A DNA stretch of 46,411 nucleotides, taken from contig JANTGM010000042.1 of the NCBI GenBank assembly GCA_024762925.1, positions 1 through 46,411 of the forward strand. The letters are read 5' to 3'. The stretch's first letter is position 1; the number at the start of each line of letters is the position of its first letter. The notes beneath the pieces are model-generated. The model was not told where the DNA came from. It worked only from the letters and a program-made list of their open reading frames with translations, and did no database searches. The position numbers and the translations under genes were made by a program. This document shows positions 26,574 through 36,929 of the stretch, one piece after another. This DNA comes from Kofleriaceae bacterium. GTDB taxonomy: Bacteria > Myxococcota_A > Polyangia > Haliangiales > Haliangiaceae.

Positions 26574-27125
26574 ATGTCCGACGCTCTCAATGCCTTTCTG
26601 CAGGACTTTAAGCGGGTAGCCCCAGCGATTATCGACAGCTACTTCGTAGTGGATCGCCAGCGAAAGATCGTGGATTTCAACCGGGCATTCTACGCAATGC
26701 TGCCTAGGCAGATTGCCCGAGGCCTAAAGGGCAAAACCTGTTTCGAGGTGCTTGAGCTCAATGTCTGCCGCGATAGCTGCATCGCCGAGCAGTGCTGGAA
26801 AGAGGGCCGACAGGTACGACTCGATGAGATTAGCGGCACCATTATTGGTGACGCCGAGTCTCAAAAGATGAGATTTATTCTCTCTGCTGTCCCCATCACC
26901 GATGCTCAAGGGGCTCACGTTGGCGCCCTCGAAATTCAGCGAAACGTCACCGATGAGGCTGAAGTTCAGATCAAGTACCAAGAGATGCTTGAGACGGAGG
27001 CGCAAGAGCGAGAACGGCTGGCCACGCAAATCCGCCTGCGGACCAAAGAACTGCTTGAGACCAACCATCTTCTTCTACGCACACAGAAAGAACTCCTGTC
27101 GTATAAGAAGGGGCTCATGCTCTAG
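26574..27125 (+). CDS. PAS-domain protein with C-terminal coiled coil
   Basis: A 183-residue protein with one PAS domain (about 15-130: [19 protein letters not shown] ... [14 protein letters not shown]) and a heptad-like helical tail rich in Glu, Leu and Arg. The PAS loop holds four cysteines ([18 protein letters not shown]), a feature of some redox- or metal-sensing PAS domains. No kinase, cyclase or DNA-binding output is attached, so it probably signals through partners. The STAS/zinc-ribbon genes on both sides and the CheY-like gene are candidates. Confidence 0.8.
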   Translation: MSDALNAFLQDFKRVAPAIIDSYFVVDRQRKIVDFNRAFYAMLPRQIARGLKGKTCFEVLELNVCRDSCIAEQCWKEGRQVRLDEISGTIIGDAESQKMRFILSAVPITDAQGAHVGALEIQRNVTDEAEVQIKYQEMLETEAQERERLATQIRLRTKELLETNHLLLRTQKELLSYKKGLML

Positions 27126-27172
27126 CAGCTTGCGCTGGCGAGCATTGCACCCAACTTGAACTCCGCCTGTCG

Positions 27173-27994
27173 CTACGAAGAAAAAACGAGGAAGCCAAGC
27201 ACACCGATTGCGGCAAGCAACACGGCGACCAGAACAAACACCATAGAGTTGTACGTAGCCTGCGAAGGCTCCGCAGGCGCCACTTCGTACATACTGGGAT
27301 CGGTTTGCTCAATACCGCCCATCGTTCCAGGGTGACTTCCAACCCCAGTACCAACACCAGATATCGAAGGAAGGGATGGCACGCTGGGAAGCGCGGTGCC
27401 CGAAATGTTGCCAGTGGCGTTTGCGCCTACGCGTGAACGAATTCGAGACGGTTCACTGGTTGCTCCCCCGAACTCGTCGAGTACCGATTGCACAGCCTCA
27501 GGTTTGGCGATTTTCTTCTGATTCGATAGAAATGCGAAGTACGAGTCGGGCATGTCATCGAAGTCCATGACCAAGTCACAGCCATCACATCGACAGACAG
27601 GTGGTTCATGCGGAGGTGGGCCCATTTCTGCGGCTTCGCACAGAAGGACTTTCTCTTCATCACACTCAGGGCAGAAGTATGGAACGTAAAAACTCTTAAC
27701 CGAGCCATTGCCGGTGAAGTTGTTGACCAAGTTGATCTGTGCCACGATTGCGGGCGAACACTCCACAAGGACAATCTCCGCACCCTTGGCCTCCAGCGCA
27801 TTAAGCCAGTTCACCCAATCGCGAACACCGCAGGAATTGATGCGCTCGACTTCACCGAGCTCAATAACGACCATGCTGCCGGGAATGCTGTCAGTGAGAT
27901 CAGCAAGCTCATTGTCCTCGTCAATGACTCCAGAGAGTTTAGCGAAACCAACGTCGTCACGATGGTGTACCGATGCTTGAAACTTTTTACTCAT
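27173..27994 (-). CDS. STAS-like/zinc-ribbon protein with C-terminal membrane anchor (paralogue 2)
   Basis: A 273-residue protein. Its N-terminal ~155 residues are closely similar in layout to the 25942-26436 product: [38 protein letters not shown] and [14 protein letters not shown] all have counterparts. Cys108/111 and Cys136/139 form CxxC pairs. A disordered Ser/Gly/Pro linker leads to one C-terminal membrane helix (about 248-270), so this copy is tail-anchored while its paralogue is soluble. The start at 27994 lines up with the paralogue. Convergent with the PAS gene, 47 bp apart. Confidence 0.75.
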   Translation of the reverse strand: MSKKFQASVHHRDDVGFAKLSGVIDEDNELADLTDSIPGSMVVIELGEVERINSCGVRDWVNWLNALEAKGAEIVLVECSPAIVAQINLVNNFTGNGSVKSFYVPYFCPECDEEKVLLCEAAEMGPPPHEPPVCRCDGCDLVMDFDDMPDSYFAFLSNQKKIAKPEAVQSVLDEFGGATSEPSRIRSRVGANATGNISGTALPSVPSLPSISGVGTGVGSHPGTMGGIEQTDPSMYEVAPAEPSQATYNSMVFVLVAVLLAAIGVLGFLVFSS

Positions 27995-28183
27995 GGCTGT
28001 AATTCGAGTGACCCTGGGTACAGGCGCGCCACCCAAGTCTCTTACAATTCTAACCGATGATACGGGCCGGTACAGCTGAGGGCACCATCTTTGTTGCCCG
28101 TTTGGAGGAATCAGCGGGTCCGATGAAGGACGGTGGAATACACCGCGGATAAGGGGCGAGATTGGTGCCACGAGGCTCTCAGG

Positions 28184-31100
28184 CTAGGCCTGAACCCGAT
28201 ATAGCGCAGCACGCAATTGATCGTATTCGTCGCTGATGTGGAACTGGAAGAGGTCCTCGCCGCAGAATACGGTGCCAAGTGCAGCGTAGTTTTCACCAAT
28301 GTCCTCGCCGCCAATCACCGCTAGCATCCTGGCGCTTGCTCCAAGATCATCACAGGCGAGCAGCCCCGCACGTCGTGCGACAGCGTTCATACCGGTCATC
28401 CACCCCTCCATATCAAAGTCCTGAAACGCGCCCTCATGGAGGCGGATGATCTCCTGTGCCCCCGCGGGCAGCCCCTTGATGAAATCGCTGGTGGCATTTG
28501 AGCGCTCGCTTTCAGCCAGGAAGAGTGACCGCAACAGATTTGCGAGTTCCACACGCTGCTTCTCGCCAAGGTTGAGGATTGAGGAGTAGCCGCCACAAAT
28601 TGCTTCAAACGCCCACCCTAAAGCAAATCGGCGCGCAGCTTCGGGCTCTTTGAGCACAAGCTGGTCGATAACCACGATGGTTCGTGGGTAATCGATCGCG
28701 ATCACGCGTCCAGGAACATTCTCGCCGACATACACCTCAGGCTCCATTCCAAATAGGCGAACCATGTCACCCACGGCAATGTGCAGGGCATGGTCGTCAA
28801 TTGAGGGGAGCGGAGTGAGGTTCTCCCCCAGGCTCGCCTTGCGATTGACTTGACTCATTTGCTGATAAGACGACGCGAACAGTTCTCCAACCACGCTGCC
28901 AAGCGACTCATTTGCCAACAGCGTTGCTCGCAGCTCAGTGCTCAGCGTTTGATTCGGCTCTATCGGTCGAATGCCGGATAGCGCCGCCGATAGCATCTTT
29001 TGGTCTTCCTCCTCGGAGTAGCCCAGCAGGCTCATCGTCGAAAGAACTCTGGCAGCGCGAGTAGGTTCCCCCGCGAGCACATAGTAGCTCGCGAGGACTC
29101 GGTAGGCCGGCCCATGTCGGAGGTCGCCTTCGATCACTCTTCGTGTCTCGTCGATTGCTTTCTGCAGATCCGAGTCGGCATAGATTTCTGCCAGAGACAA
29201 CCGGTCAGCAGCCCCTTGATCGCTCACTTCCAAGATTCCGCGATAGGCCTCAATGGCCGCGTCTCGATCGCCGCCTTTGAGAAGAATTCTGGCCAAGCTA
29301 CGCTGAAGCTGAATTGCCGACTCACGATCGCCCTGCCCCATCGCGGCATGGGCCGAGTTAACAAGCCGTGTCTCGGCCGCTCGCACATCGCCACTGGCGA
29401 CCGAGTGTTGGGCAAGCGCCTGTGCCGGTGGTGCGTAGCCAGGATCGTAGTCCGCGGCGCGTCGATACTTGGAAGTCGCGCCACGGGAGTCTCCGTCTCG
29501 GTCCAGAATTCTTCCGAGATAGTAGTAGTACCGAGCAAGTCGCTCTGCTGAGATCTTGGACCCTGGGGCTGCTGCCAGCTCAATGACGCGTTCGATGGAT
29601 CCTCGCGCTTCGGGGAATCGTTCCAGAAGGAAGAACTCTTGGGCGAGCAGATAGTGCACTTCGGGATTCTCAGCGTCGATTGCGAGAATCTGCTGAAGCA
29701 CCTGCACAGCCTGTTCGGGGTCCATTTGGCCGTCAGCGTAGATTTGCGCCTGTCGCATCATCACCGCCACACGAGTCTCCTTCGAGCGCCCTGCGTTGAG
29801 AAACTCTTGCAAGACCTGGACGGCCTGCGCCCAGTTCCGAACACTGGTGTGAAGGTCAACAAGCGCTTCGGCAATCCCTAGATCGTCGGGACTATTCTCA
29901 GCGGCCTTTCGAAGCAGCGATTCAGCTTCGTGCAAGTTGCCAGCACGAGTCATTACCTGAGCCTGACCAACCATGACTCGCGCGAGTAGCTCTAGCGAAT
30001 TGCCACGCTTTCGGTAGATTTTTTCGAGTTCGCGAAACGTCGAAGGAAAATCATAGACGCCAGGCGACTGTGCCGCGAGGTCTGTAAGATCCTCCAGGGC
30101 AGCGACATTCTCTGGTTTGATCTCCAGTGAGATAACGATGCTCTCTGCCGCAGAGACAGGATCTCCCGTATGGGCGGCGACGACACCACGTTTCCGGTAA
30201 AACTCTGAGCGGCGAGTTGGATCCCCATCGCGCATGGCTCTTGGCGCAAGCGCTTGCGCTAGAGGCTGAGCTCGGGCCCACTCCTGGGCTGCAAAGTAGT
30301 GCTCGAACAAGGCTCGATTCGCCGGCACACAATCGGGATCTACTGCGAGAGCACACTCGTAGTAGTGCATGGCGCGATCTGGTTGGGTTAGCTCATCGCT
30401 GTAGATTCGACCGATTTGAGCGAAGACGCCTGCTCGCTCCTTGTCATCTTGCCAAAGCTTGACCTCAAGTTCGAGAGTCTGGATAACTCGCGCCCAGTCC
30501 TCCCGGCGAAGATACAGATCGCGAAGGCCATGCACAGCCGGTAGACATGCAGGTGATGTCTTGATCGCAGCATCGTAGTAGCGGATGGCGTCTTCTTCGT
30601 TGCCAAACTTCGCCTCGGTAACCGAGCCGCACTTAAAGTAGAGAAGCGCTTTTACATTGCGATCTTTCGTCACCTTGACCAGGCGCCGCGTGACCTCAAC
30701 AAACTCGGTCCAGCGCTCGGTCGATTCGAAGATTCGCGCCAACGCATCGAGCGAGCGTCGATTCTGCGGAGCCAACTCGATGAGCATCTCGTAGTACTTG
30801 ACCGCGCGACCATCATCGCGAAGCCCTTCCTCAGAAATCTTCGCAAGTCTCTTAAGAAGCTCAGTGCTTACATCGCCCTTCGCCTTCTCCCGCTCGAGCC
30901 TAGCCTCAAGAACTTTGATCAGCTGTGGCCAATTCTTGGTCTCCGAATAGAACTCTTCAAGGGTTTCACTCGCCCGGAGATCATCTGGATTCAATTCCGA
31001 GAGAGCCTGATAGAGCCTTGCCATCTCTACTCGGTCCTGAGTCTTGCTCCGTGCCATCTCCGCTGCCTGCCGCAGCGATTCCACCTTGAGTGCCACGTCT

Positions 31101-34100
31101 GAGGTTTTTTCTGCTCTCTGCTCGTAGGTAGAAATCAGTGCAGCCCAGTCTGCGCTCTCACTATAGATTTCCTGTAGCGCAGCCATCGCCTTCTCGTTTG
31201 CCGGATCGGCATCGAGAACTTGGACAAACGACTCAGCAGCTTCTGCAGGAAGCTTGAGGTACCGCAACTGCACCTGCCCTCGCCGTGAATACAAATCGCC
31301 AAGCCGATACGCCTGTGTCTTGCTAGTCTCGACACTGGCAAGGGCTTCGTCGTAAAGGCGCATGACATCTGGCCAGCGTTGTCTGCTGTAGCAGAGTTTT
31401 TCTAAGGAGGTGAATACTTCACGATTTGCCGGATCCTCTCCAAAGGCTAAGAAGTAGGTGCGGACCGCACCATCGATGTCGCCCGTATTTCCACGTAGCT
31501 CGGCGATCTCCTTCAAGAGTGCTTGGCTACCGGAACTCGCCTGACGGAGCTCGAGAATTCGTAGGAGTTCGGCATCCCGCCCCAGCGACTTGTAGAGCTG
31601 CTCCAACCCTTCGATTGCAACCGAGTTGGATTGATCGAGCGCTAGCGCTGCCTCGTAGGACACGGCCGCCTCGCTCTCGCGACCCAGTTTATGACGCCGC
31701 AAATCTGCCATTTTGCACAAGAGGTTCACGCGTTGAGGAATCGTCTTCTTTGCATCGGCGATCGATGCGTACTGCCCCTCCAAAACCTGCACTAGCTCGC
31801 GCCAAAGGCTACGACTCTCAAGAATCCTGACCAAAGCCTCGTAGCTCTCAGTTCGGCTTGGATCGTGCTCAATAGCCAAACGATGCGAAGCAATCGCGCC
31901 CTTGTCATCCTGCAGTTTCTCTTCGTAGATCTTGGCGTTCTGGGCTGCTAACTCAGTCTTTTCAGCCGGCGTCGTTGCCAGTGCGATACGGAGTTTTTGC
32001 ACCTCGACAAGGTTCTTCCAGTCTGAGAGTTCTTCGTACGCGTCACACAACACCCGGAGGTTGTCCGCTGTCTTTCGCGCTGAGGAGTATGCATTGACAA
32101 TGAGATCATATCGATTGTTCTCGCCTGCGGACTTGAGCAACTCCTCGAGCGCGACGGTGTTGTCGGAGTCAATTGCAAGAGCGTCGAGAAGCGCTTGCAT
32201 CACCACATCCTCGGGCTCATTGGTCTGCTTCGAGACTCGGGCTACCTCAAGCAAGAGCACAAGACGCTTCTCATCTTGAGTTTCCAACTCCAGCTCGGTA
32301 CGCAAGCTTGAAAGTTGATCTGCAGGGCGGTCTAGGGTCGCATAGAGATGTCTACAACGCTGCAGTACCTCGACATCCTCTGGGGTCATCGCCCTGGCGC
32401 GCTCGTAAGCAGCCAGAGCAGCTGATGGGTCCGTGAGTTCCTCTTGGTGAATTCGGCCAATCTCCACAAGGATAAGGCTTGTCTCCAGCTCATCAGGCAA
32501 AGCCTCAACAGCACGCTCGCGCAACGCTACAGACTCGCCCCACTCTTTGTTCGCAGATCTCAGCTCAGCCAGGGATAGCAGTAGCTGTGCATCGTCTGGC
32601 CGCAAAGCGCTCGCCTTGGCCAGAGTCTCACGCGCGCTTTTTTCGTCACCGAGGGTCGAATGAGCCTTGCCTAGGTCGCACAAGGCGCCAAAACGAATCT
32701 GCTCCGAAGTTGCTTGCTCGCTGATTGTGGCAAGACTCGCGCGTTGCTTCTCAGTATTATTCTGAGCGGCGTAGATCTCAGAGAGAGATATATGCGTCGC
32801 CAAGTCGTCCGGTGCGCGAACCATTCCCTCAGCGAGCATTGCAAGAGCCTGCTGCTCCCTACCAGCAGCCAGATCAAGAAGGCCACCAGCCTGCAAGAGT
32901 GGCACGGCGATTCGGTCGTCCGCCTCAAGGCTTGCCATCTCGCGATAGATCTCGGCCATCGCGTGTTTCTTGTCCTCTTTACTGCGAAGCCTAACCAAGT
33001 CGTGCAGATCTGCGGTTTGCTTGCTGGAATCTGCGGCCTTGCGAGCCAGCACAGCGGCCTGTGCAACATCTTCGAGCCGCGTCTCAACGACGGCAGCGGC
33101 ACGCCGAAGGTACACAAGCTCATCTCGGCGATTGACAGCAGCAATCTTCTGAAGCCACGCAGCGAGTTCTTTGGGCTTTGCCATCAAAAGCCGCAACAAG
33201 GGGGGAATGACATCCGCATCCGACGGCACTCGCTCGGCCAACCGTGTCCATGCACGCAACGCCTCGACCTTGTTTCCAATGCAGTGCTCTACAACCTCTG
33301 CTCGTCTTCGGCCGTAGGCAACCTCAAGCTCAGGCTCCTTTGCAAGGGTGGCAAGCTTGCCAAACTGATTGGCAACTTCCATCCAGTCGCGTCGATGGCT
33401 TGCAACCCGCAAAGCACTCACTTGCGCCGCGGAGGTTGACCAACCTGTCTTTGATGTGAGCGCTGCAAATGTCTTCTGTGCTTCCTCTTCTTCACCTGCC
33501 TGCTCCTGCGCGCTCGCATGTGCGAAACGTGTGGCGCTCAGTTCCGCCGAACTTGGAGCGCGTGCGGTGAGCAACTCAACCCGCCGCGCTAGCGCTGCAG
33601 CGCGCTCTCCTGGGCTCGCCCCGGTTTGCGCCAACAGCTGAGCTTCCAAGATCGATGCGTAGTGGGCCGTGGGAGACTCTTTGCCTGAATGCTCCTCTAC
33701 AAGGGAAAGGGCACGCGCGAGATCGTTGGTGTTGTCCGTAGCAATCTGCGCAGCTTGGCAAGCTCCTTTGGCATCCTTGTTCTCAGCATAGAAGAGTTCA
33801 AGATTGCTCCAATCTTCTTGGAGCGCTAGAGCCATTGTATAGGTGCTTGTCAGCTCGACACTGGGGTCGTCTTCAAGCCCCTCAGCGGCAACCTCTGCAG
33901 CTCGGTCCGAGCGCGCAAATCGATACAACCATGCGTTGGCGATTTCTTCGCGAATCCCTGCTGCATCTTTGGCGCTAGCACCACCCGCATGGCGTTCGAG
34001 AGCCTCCGTAATCTTCTCAAATTCCGCTTCGCTTGGTGCCCCCTTCGCCAAACTCACCAAAATGTTTGTCGTTAGTGGGTGCGCTTCAGCCTTTTCCAGG

Positions 34101-34426
34101 AGACCAAGGGCGACGCTAGTATTGCCCGAAATGTCGCGCTCAATGAGGGCAAGGCGAATCGCGAAATCAGCAATCTTCTTAGCGTCAGAGTCGCTATCGA
34201 TAAGCGCCTCAAGCTCCGACTGAAGATGAAGCCGGACCTCCTGGATTGCCGCGTTGGCCCCAGAACTGGTCAGACGACGGCCACCATCGACGTCGGTGTT
34301 CTCCATGTTTGTAGAATCTGGCCCAGGCGATGTCTGTGGAATCTTTGGCGGCCGAGCAGTTGCTGCCCTGCGCTTTGGGGGCACGGGCGGGGGCTTGCTC
34401 GGCAACTTGCCACTTCTATCAGCCAT
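28184..34426 (-). CDS. Giant TPR-repeat protein (about 2080 residues)
   Basis: The protein begins with a Pro/Lys/Arg-rich disordered N-terminus and then consists of tandem 34-residue-type TPR helix pairs over about 1700 residues (e.g. PSAALAAYERARAMTPEDVEVL, DDAIRYYDAAIKTSPACLPAV). The last ~350 residues are not TPR: a strand-rich stretch (PSIDDHALHIAVGDMVRLFG) followed by helices (RRFALGWAFEAICGG). A similar closing domain occurs in other large myxobacterial TPR proteins. No signal peptide or membrane helix is seen. TPR arrays are protein-binding scaffolds; the partner is unknown. The ATG at 34426 is preceded by GATAAT 10 nt upstream and no clear Shine-Dalgarno. Confidence 0.88.
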   Translation of the reverse strand: MADRSGKLPSKPPPVPPKRRAATARPPKIPQTSPGPDSTNMENTDVDGGRRLTSSGANAAIQEVRLHLQSELEALIDSDSDAKKIADFAIRLALIERDISGNTSVALGLLEKAEAHPLTTNILVSLAKGAPSEAEFEKITEALERHAGGASAKDAAGIREEIANAWLYRFARSDRAAEVAAEGLEDDPSVELTSTYTMALALQEDWSNLELFYAENKDAKGACQAAQIATDNTNDLARALSLVEEHSGKESPTAHYASILEAQLLAQTGASPGERAAALARRVELLTARAPSSAELSATRFAHASAQEQAGEEEEAQKTFAALTSKTGWSTSAAQVSALRVASHRRDWMEVANQFGKLATLAKEPELEVAYGRRRAEVVEHCIGNKVEALRAWTRLAERVPSDADVIPPLLRLLMAKPKELAAWLQKIAAVNRRDELVYLRRAAAVVETRLEDVAQAAVLARKAADSSKQTADLHDLVRLRSKEDKKHAMAEIYREMASLEADDRIAVPLLQAGGLLDLAAGREQQALAMLAEGMVRAPDDLATHISLSEIYAAQNNTEKQRASLATISEQATSEQIRFGALCDLGKAHSTLGDEKSARETLAKASALRPDDAQLLLSLAELRSANKEWGESVALRERAVEALPDELETSLILVEIGRIHQEELTDPSAALAAYERARAMTPEDVEVLQRCRHLYATLDRPADQLSSLRTELELETQDEKRLVLLLEVARVSKQTNEPEDVVMQALLDALAIDSDNTVALEELLKSAGENNRYDLIVNAYSSARKTADNLRVLCDAYEELSDWKNLVEVQKLRIALATTPAEKTELAAQNAKIYEEKLQDDKGAIASHRLAIEHDPSRTESYEALVRILESRSLWRELVQVLEGQYASIADAKKTIPQRVNLLCKMADLRRHKLGRESEAAVSYEAALALDQSNSVAIEGLEQLYKSLGRDAELLRILELRQASSGSQALLKEIAELRGNTGDIDGAVRTYFLAFGEDPANREVFTSLEKLCYSRQRWPDVMRLYDEALASVETSKTQAYRLGDLYSRRGQVQLRYLKLPAEAAESFVQVLDADPANEKAMAALQEIYSESADWAALISTYEQRAEKTSDVALKVESLRQAAEMARSKTQDRVEMARLYQALSELNPDDLRASETLEEFYSETKNWPQLIKVLEARLEREKAKGDVSTELLKRLAKISEEGLRDDGRAVKYYEMLIELAPQNRRSLDALARIFESTERWTEFVEVTRRLVKVTKDRNVKALLYFKCGSVTEAKFGNEEDAIRYYDAAIKTSPACLPAVHGLRDLYLRREDWARVIQTLELEVKLWQDDKERAGVFAQIGRIYSDELTQPDRAMHYYECALAVDPDCVPANRALFEHYFAAQEWARAQPLAQALAPRAMRDGDPTRRSEFYRKRGVVAAHTGDPVSAAESIVISLEIKPENVAALEDLTDLAAQSPGVYDFPSTFRELEKIYRKRGNSLELLARVMVGQAQVMTRAGNLHEAESLLRKAAENSPDDLGIAEALVDLHTSVRNWAQAVQVLQEFLNAGRSKETRVAVMMRQAQIYADGQMDPEQAVQVLQQILAIDAENPEVHYLLAQEFFLLERFPEARGSIERVIELAAAPGSKISAERLARYYYYLGRILDRDGDSRGATSKYRRAADYDPGYAPPAQALAQHSVASGDVRAAETRLVNSAHAAMGQGDRESAIQLQRSLARILLKGGDRDAAIEAYRGILEVSDQGAADRLSLAEIYADSDLQKAIDETRRVIEGDLRHGPAYRVLASYYVLAGEPTRAARVLSTMSLLGYSEEEDQKMLSAALSGIRPIEPNQTLSTELRATLLANESLGSVVGELFASSYQQMSQVNRKASLGENLTPLPSIDDHALHIAVGDMVRLFGMEPEVYVGENVPGRVIAIDYPRTIVVIDQLVLKEPEAARRFALGWAFEAICGGYSSILNLGEKQRVELANLLRSLFLAESERSNATSDFIKGLPAGAQEIIRLHEGAFQDFDMEGWMTGMNAVARRAGLLACDDLGASARMLAVIGGEDIGENYAALGTVFCGEDLFQFHISDEYDQLRAALYRVQA

Positions 34427-34436
34427 GCCCCAAGAG

Positions 34437-34442
34437 ATTATC
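34437..34442 (-). promoter_or_regulatory. GATAAT -10-like box of the giant TPR gene
   Basis: On the minus strand GATAAT lies 10 nt before the ATG at 34426. No convincing -35 box. Confidence 0.35.
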
Positions 34443-34808
34443 ACTGTTGCATCGAGGGTCGCCTCTTCCGCACCACGGAAAGGAAGTTGGGTAGCTGATG
34501 CCGAATTTCATGGCACATGGGCATACACGCACCTCTCAGGGCCCTATGGCATCGCACGGAGCCCACCGGGAAATTGGGGATATCCCGCGCGGAAGCGCCC
34601 AACTTCTTCGGACCCATTTGCGCTTCAAAGTTGGTCGGAATGAAGCCGCCGAAACAAACACCAACCCGTTCGTTGGCTTGTCGGTCTTCGGGCCCGAGAG
34701 AGCGGTGGTTGTGCCAGCGCAGGCCGGGCCTTGATATGTCTTCTTTGTGTTGGCTTCAGCCTCGCCCTACATCGCCAACATCCAGCAGGGCGTAACGACT
34801 GAAGTGAT
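34443..34808. other. 366-bp intergenic region, no gene supported
   Basis: Lies between the start of the giant TPR gene and the stop of the ABC permease, both on the minus strand. Several overlapping open frames on the plus strand (for example 34498-34734) have no Shine-Dalgarno, no recognisable domain and shadow-like composition. GC-rich inverted segments occur (around 34536-34580 and 34690-34735), but no stem followed by a T-run was found. Confidence 0.5.
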
Positions 34809-36098
34809 TTACAGCCGACGACACCAAGCCTGGCTAGCTGCAAGAGCCAACACGGTCACCGAAGCCACAAAGACAAGCGTGCCTGCGAAATCGGGCGCGC
34901 GGAGGATGAGCGGCACCCCACCAAGTGCAGCGATGAGGCCGATTCGCAACTGAGCAGCCCCCGTCTTTGCAGCGATAGCAGCTTGCGGAGAGATGGGTAG
35001 TGTGCGCAATAGCGATGGAATTTCAACAGGTTCAACCATATACCGTCTCGCCATCACAAGCGCGTAGACCACAAGCCCTGCGAGGATGGACCCACCCCAC
35101 GCGAGGTAAGCATCGGGTTCGGTACCGGCGACAATCCACAGAGCAACGATGCCAACTGGGATTAGGAAATACGGCGATGGGTAACGGCGACGAGCCAGAC
35201 TGGCGTCTTTGATGGCAACCTTGTGAGCACCGGGATTGCGCAACCAAACTCCAAAGAAGCCCCGCTCGAGTGCAGATGGTGTACTGCGCTCAATGTGCGC
35301 CAAGATCTCTTGGTCGAGGGCTGCTACTTCGCGCACTGCAGCAGGAACAATGTCGTCGGCTTTGGTCCAGGCCCAGACGCCTGCCACAATCGGAATGCCA
35401 AGGCCAAGCCCAGCAACTAGCATGATGGATCCTCCAGGTGGACGACCTCCTAGGGTCCACGAAGCGCAGGAGATGAGCGCGATAGCAACCGCGGTAGCAG
35501 CCAGGCCTGGCAAGATGCTCAACCAGGTTGTGCGCGGAGCCTGAAACTCTCCCCCCATGTTAGCGATCATCGATTGGGCTTTGTCGGAAGCCACGATGGC
35601 ACCTGCAGCAAGAGATGCCGCTGGCCCCAACCAAGCTGCACCTGCAAAGCCAATCGCGAGAGGCAATGTGTGTCTAGCGGCAACGTCCCAATCGACAAAG
35701 GCGCCCAGTGCAATGAGACCACAGGCAAGAGCAATGGAGACGTGCAATGCAACTCGCTGAGAACGCCACAAGGCAAGGGCAAATAGGCTGCGCCCAGGCA
35801 CGGGGAGGCTTGCGAGCAACTTGGAGTCACGACGCCAAAAGAGCCGGAACGACGCCCCAAAAACGCCAACAAGGTATCCACACACTGCGGCCGCAAACCA
35901 CAAATTTGACGCGGCGATCGCGGTAGGAACAACGTCGGAATCTGAGGCCATGAGTAGCCGCCGAGCGATTTCGACCGCCAGCAGAGTTCCCAGAAAAACA
36001 CTGACAATCACCCCGGGAAGCGCCTGAAAACCGCCTTTTTGCTGTCGTCTTCGGCGTTCTTCTAAGTTGGCCCAGCGGATGAGCGCGGACGGTCTCAC
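34809..36098 (-). CDS. ABC transporter permease (polytopic membrane protein)
   Basis: A 429-residue membrane protein with about ten to twelve hydrophobic segments arranged as two halves, with a hydrophilic loop near the middle (about 245-300). The GTG start overlaps the stop of the ATPase gene as GTGA, so it is the membrane partner of that ATPase. The family is not one of the common named permeases; the identification rests mainly on coupling. The substrate is unknown. No terminator was found after its stop. Confidence 0.8.
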   Translation of the reverse strand: MRPSALIRWANLEERRRRQQKGGFQALPGVIVSVFLGTLLAVEIARRLLMASDSDVVPTAIAASNLWFAAAVCGYLVGVFGASFRLFWRRDSKLLASLPVPGRSLFALALWRSQRVALHVSIALACGLIALGAFVDWDVAARHTLPLAIGFAGAAWLGPAASLAAGAIVASDKAQSMIANMGGEFQAPRTTWLSILPGLAATAVAIALISCASWTLGGRPPGGSIMLVAGLGLGIPIVAGVWAWTKADDIVPAAVREVAALDQEILAHIERSTPSALERGFFGVWLRNPGAHKVAIKDASLARRRYPSPYFLIPVGIVALWIVAGTEPDAYLAWGGSILAGLVVYALVMARRYMVEPVEIPSLLRTLPISPQAAIAAKTGAAQLRIGLIAALGGVPLILRAPDFAGTLVFVASVTVLALAASQAWCRRL

Positions 36099-36835
36099 TC
36101 GGCTCCTCCGGGCTCTGAGACAAGCGAGAGATACAATTCTTCAATGGCGCCCGGCCCCTTGGCAAGCAATGCTTCGAGTTCCGAGCCCGAGACATCGGCC
36201 TTGAGAAGACCTTGGTCCATGATGAGAATGCGTTGGCATAACCTTTCGGCGATGCCAAGAAGGTGCGTGGACATGAGGATGGCAGCGCCGCCCTCGGCAG
36301 CCTTGCTCAGTGCGCTGCGCGCGCGAACCGCCGCTCTTGGATCGAGCCCATTGAGCGTTTCATCAAGCAAGACAACATCGACTCCACCAACCAAGGCAGC
36401 TGCCAGCCCAACGCGTTGCCGCATACCAAAGGACAGCTCCCGACAAAGGCGCTTTCCGATTGACGCCAACCCCAGGTCGGCAAGAAGTGGAGTGTAGTCG
36501 GTTGCTTCGTCTGCTCCTCGGGTTTGACCAACAAACGCTAGGTGTTCTTCCACTGTGTAGAACTCGTAGAGGGATGGTGGCTGATCGGCAAAACCAATGC
36601 GAGAGCGCACTTTCAGAGGCGCACTGACCAAGGATGAACCGTCTACCTTGATCGTGCCAGCACTCGGCACCAGCGCGCCTGCAATAGCAAGCAAGGTTGT
36701 GCTCTTTCCGGCACCATTTGGGCCGAGCATCGCGACAATCTCCCCGGCCTGAAGGCTGAGGTCCAGTGCATCAACGGCAACCCGTTTTCCGTAGTGAACC
36801 GTGAGGCTCTCGACATCGAGCAAGGAAGTGGACAT
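36095..36835 (-). CDS. ABC transporter ATP-binding protein
   Basis: A 246-residue ATPase with intact Walker A (GPNGAGKST, about 38-46), Q-loop (FADQPPSLYEF), signature (ELSFGMRQRVG), Walker B (VVLLDETLNGLDP) and H-loop (MSTHLLG). The Q-loop/signature type is that of ABC-2 exporters. The start at 36835 (MSTSLLDVES) fits the family; the longer open frame would overlap the divergent promoter region. The stop overlaps the permease GTG by 4 nt. Divergent from the NTPase-HEAT gene, with about 94 bp between starts. Confidence 0.92.
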   Translation of the reverse strand: MSTSLLDVESLTVHYGKRVAVDALDLSLQAGEIVAMLGPNGAGKSTTLLAIAGALVPSAGTIKVDGSSLVSAPLKVRSRIGFADQPPSLYEFYTVEEHLAFVGQTRGADEATDYTPLLADLGLASIGKRLCRELSFGMRQRVGLAAALVGGVDVVLLDETLNGLDPRAAVRARSALSKAAEGGAAILMSTHLLGIAERLCQRILIMDQGLLKADVSGSELEALLAKGPGAIEELYLSLVSEPGGAE

Positions 36836-36917
36836 CTGGCGCGTTGTTACCACGGCAACCTTCCGGCTTGCAGCGCAACTGGGCGGTTTCAAACCGATCG
36901 GTGCTTGGGGAATTGGG

Positions 36918-36923
36918 TATAGT
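36918..36923 (+). promoter_or_regulatory. TATAGT -10 box before the NTPase-HEAT gene
   Basis: TATAGT ends 6 nt before the GTG at 36930, in the 94-bp gap between two divergent genes. No clear -35 and no Shine-Dalgarno. Confidence 0.4.
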
Positions 36924-36929
36924 CGGGCC

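Noticed and set aside
34498-34734. 78-codon plus-strand frame between the TPR and permease genes
   Set aside because: No Shine-Dalgarno, no domain, and composition like other shadow frames.
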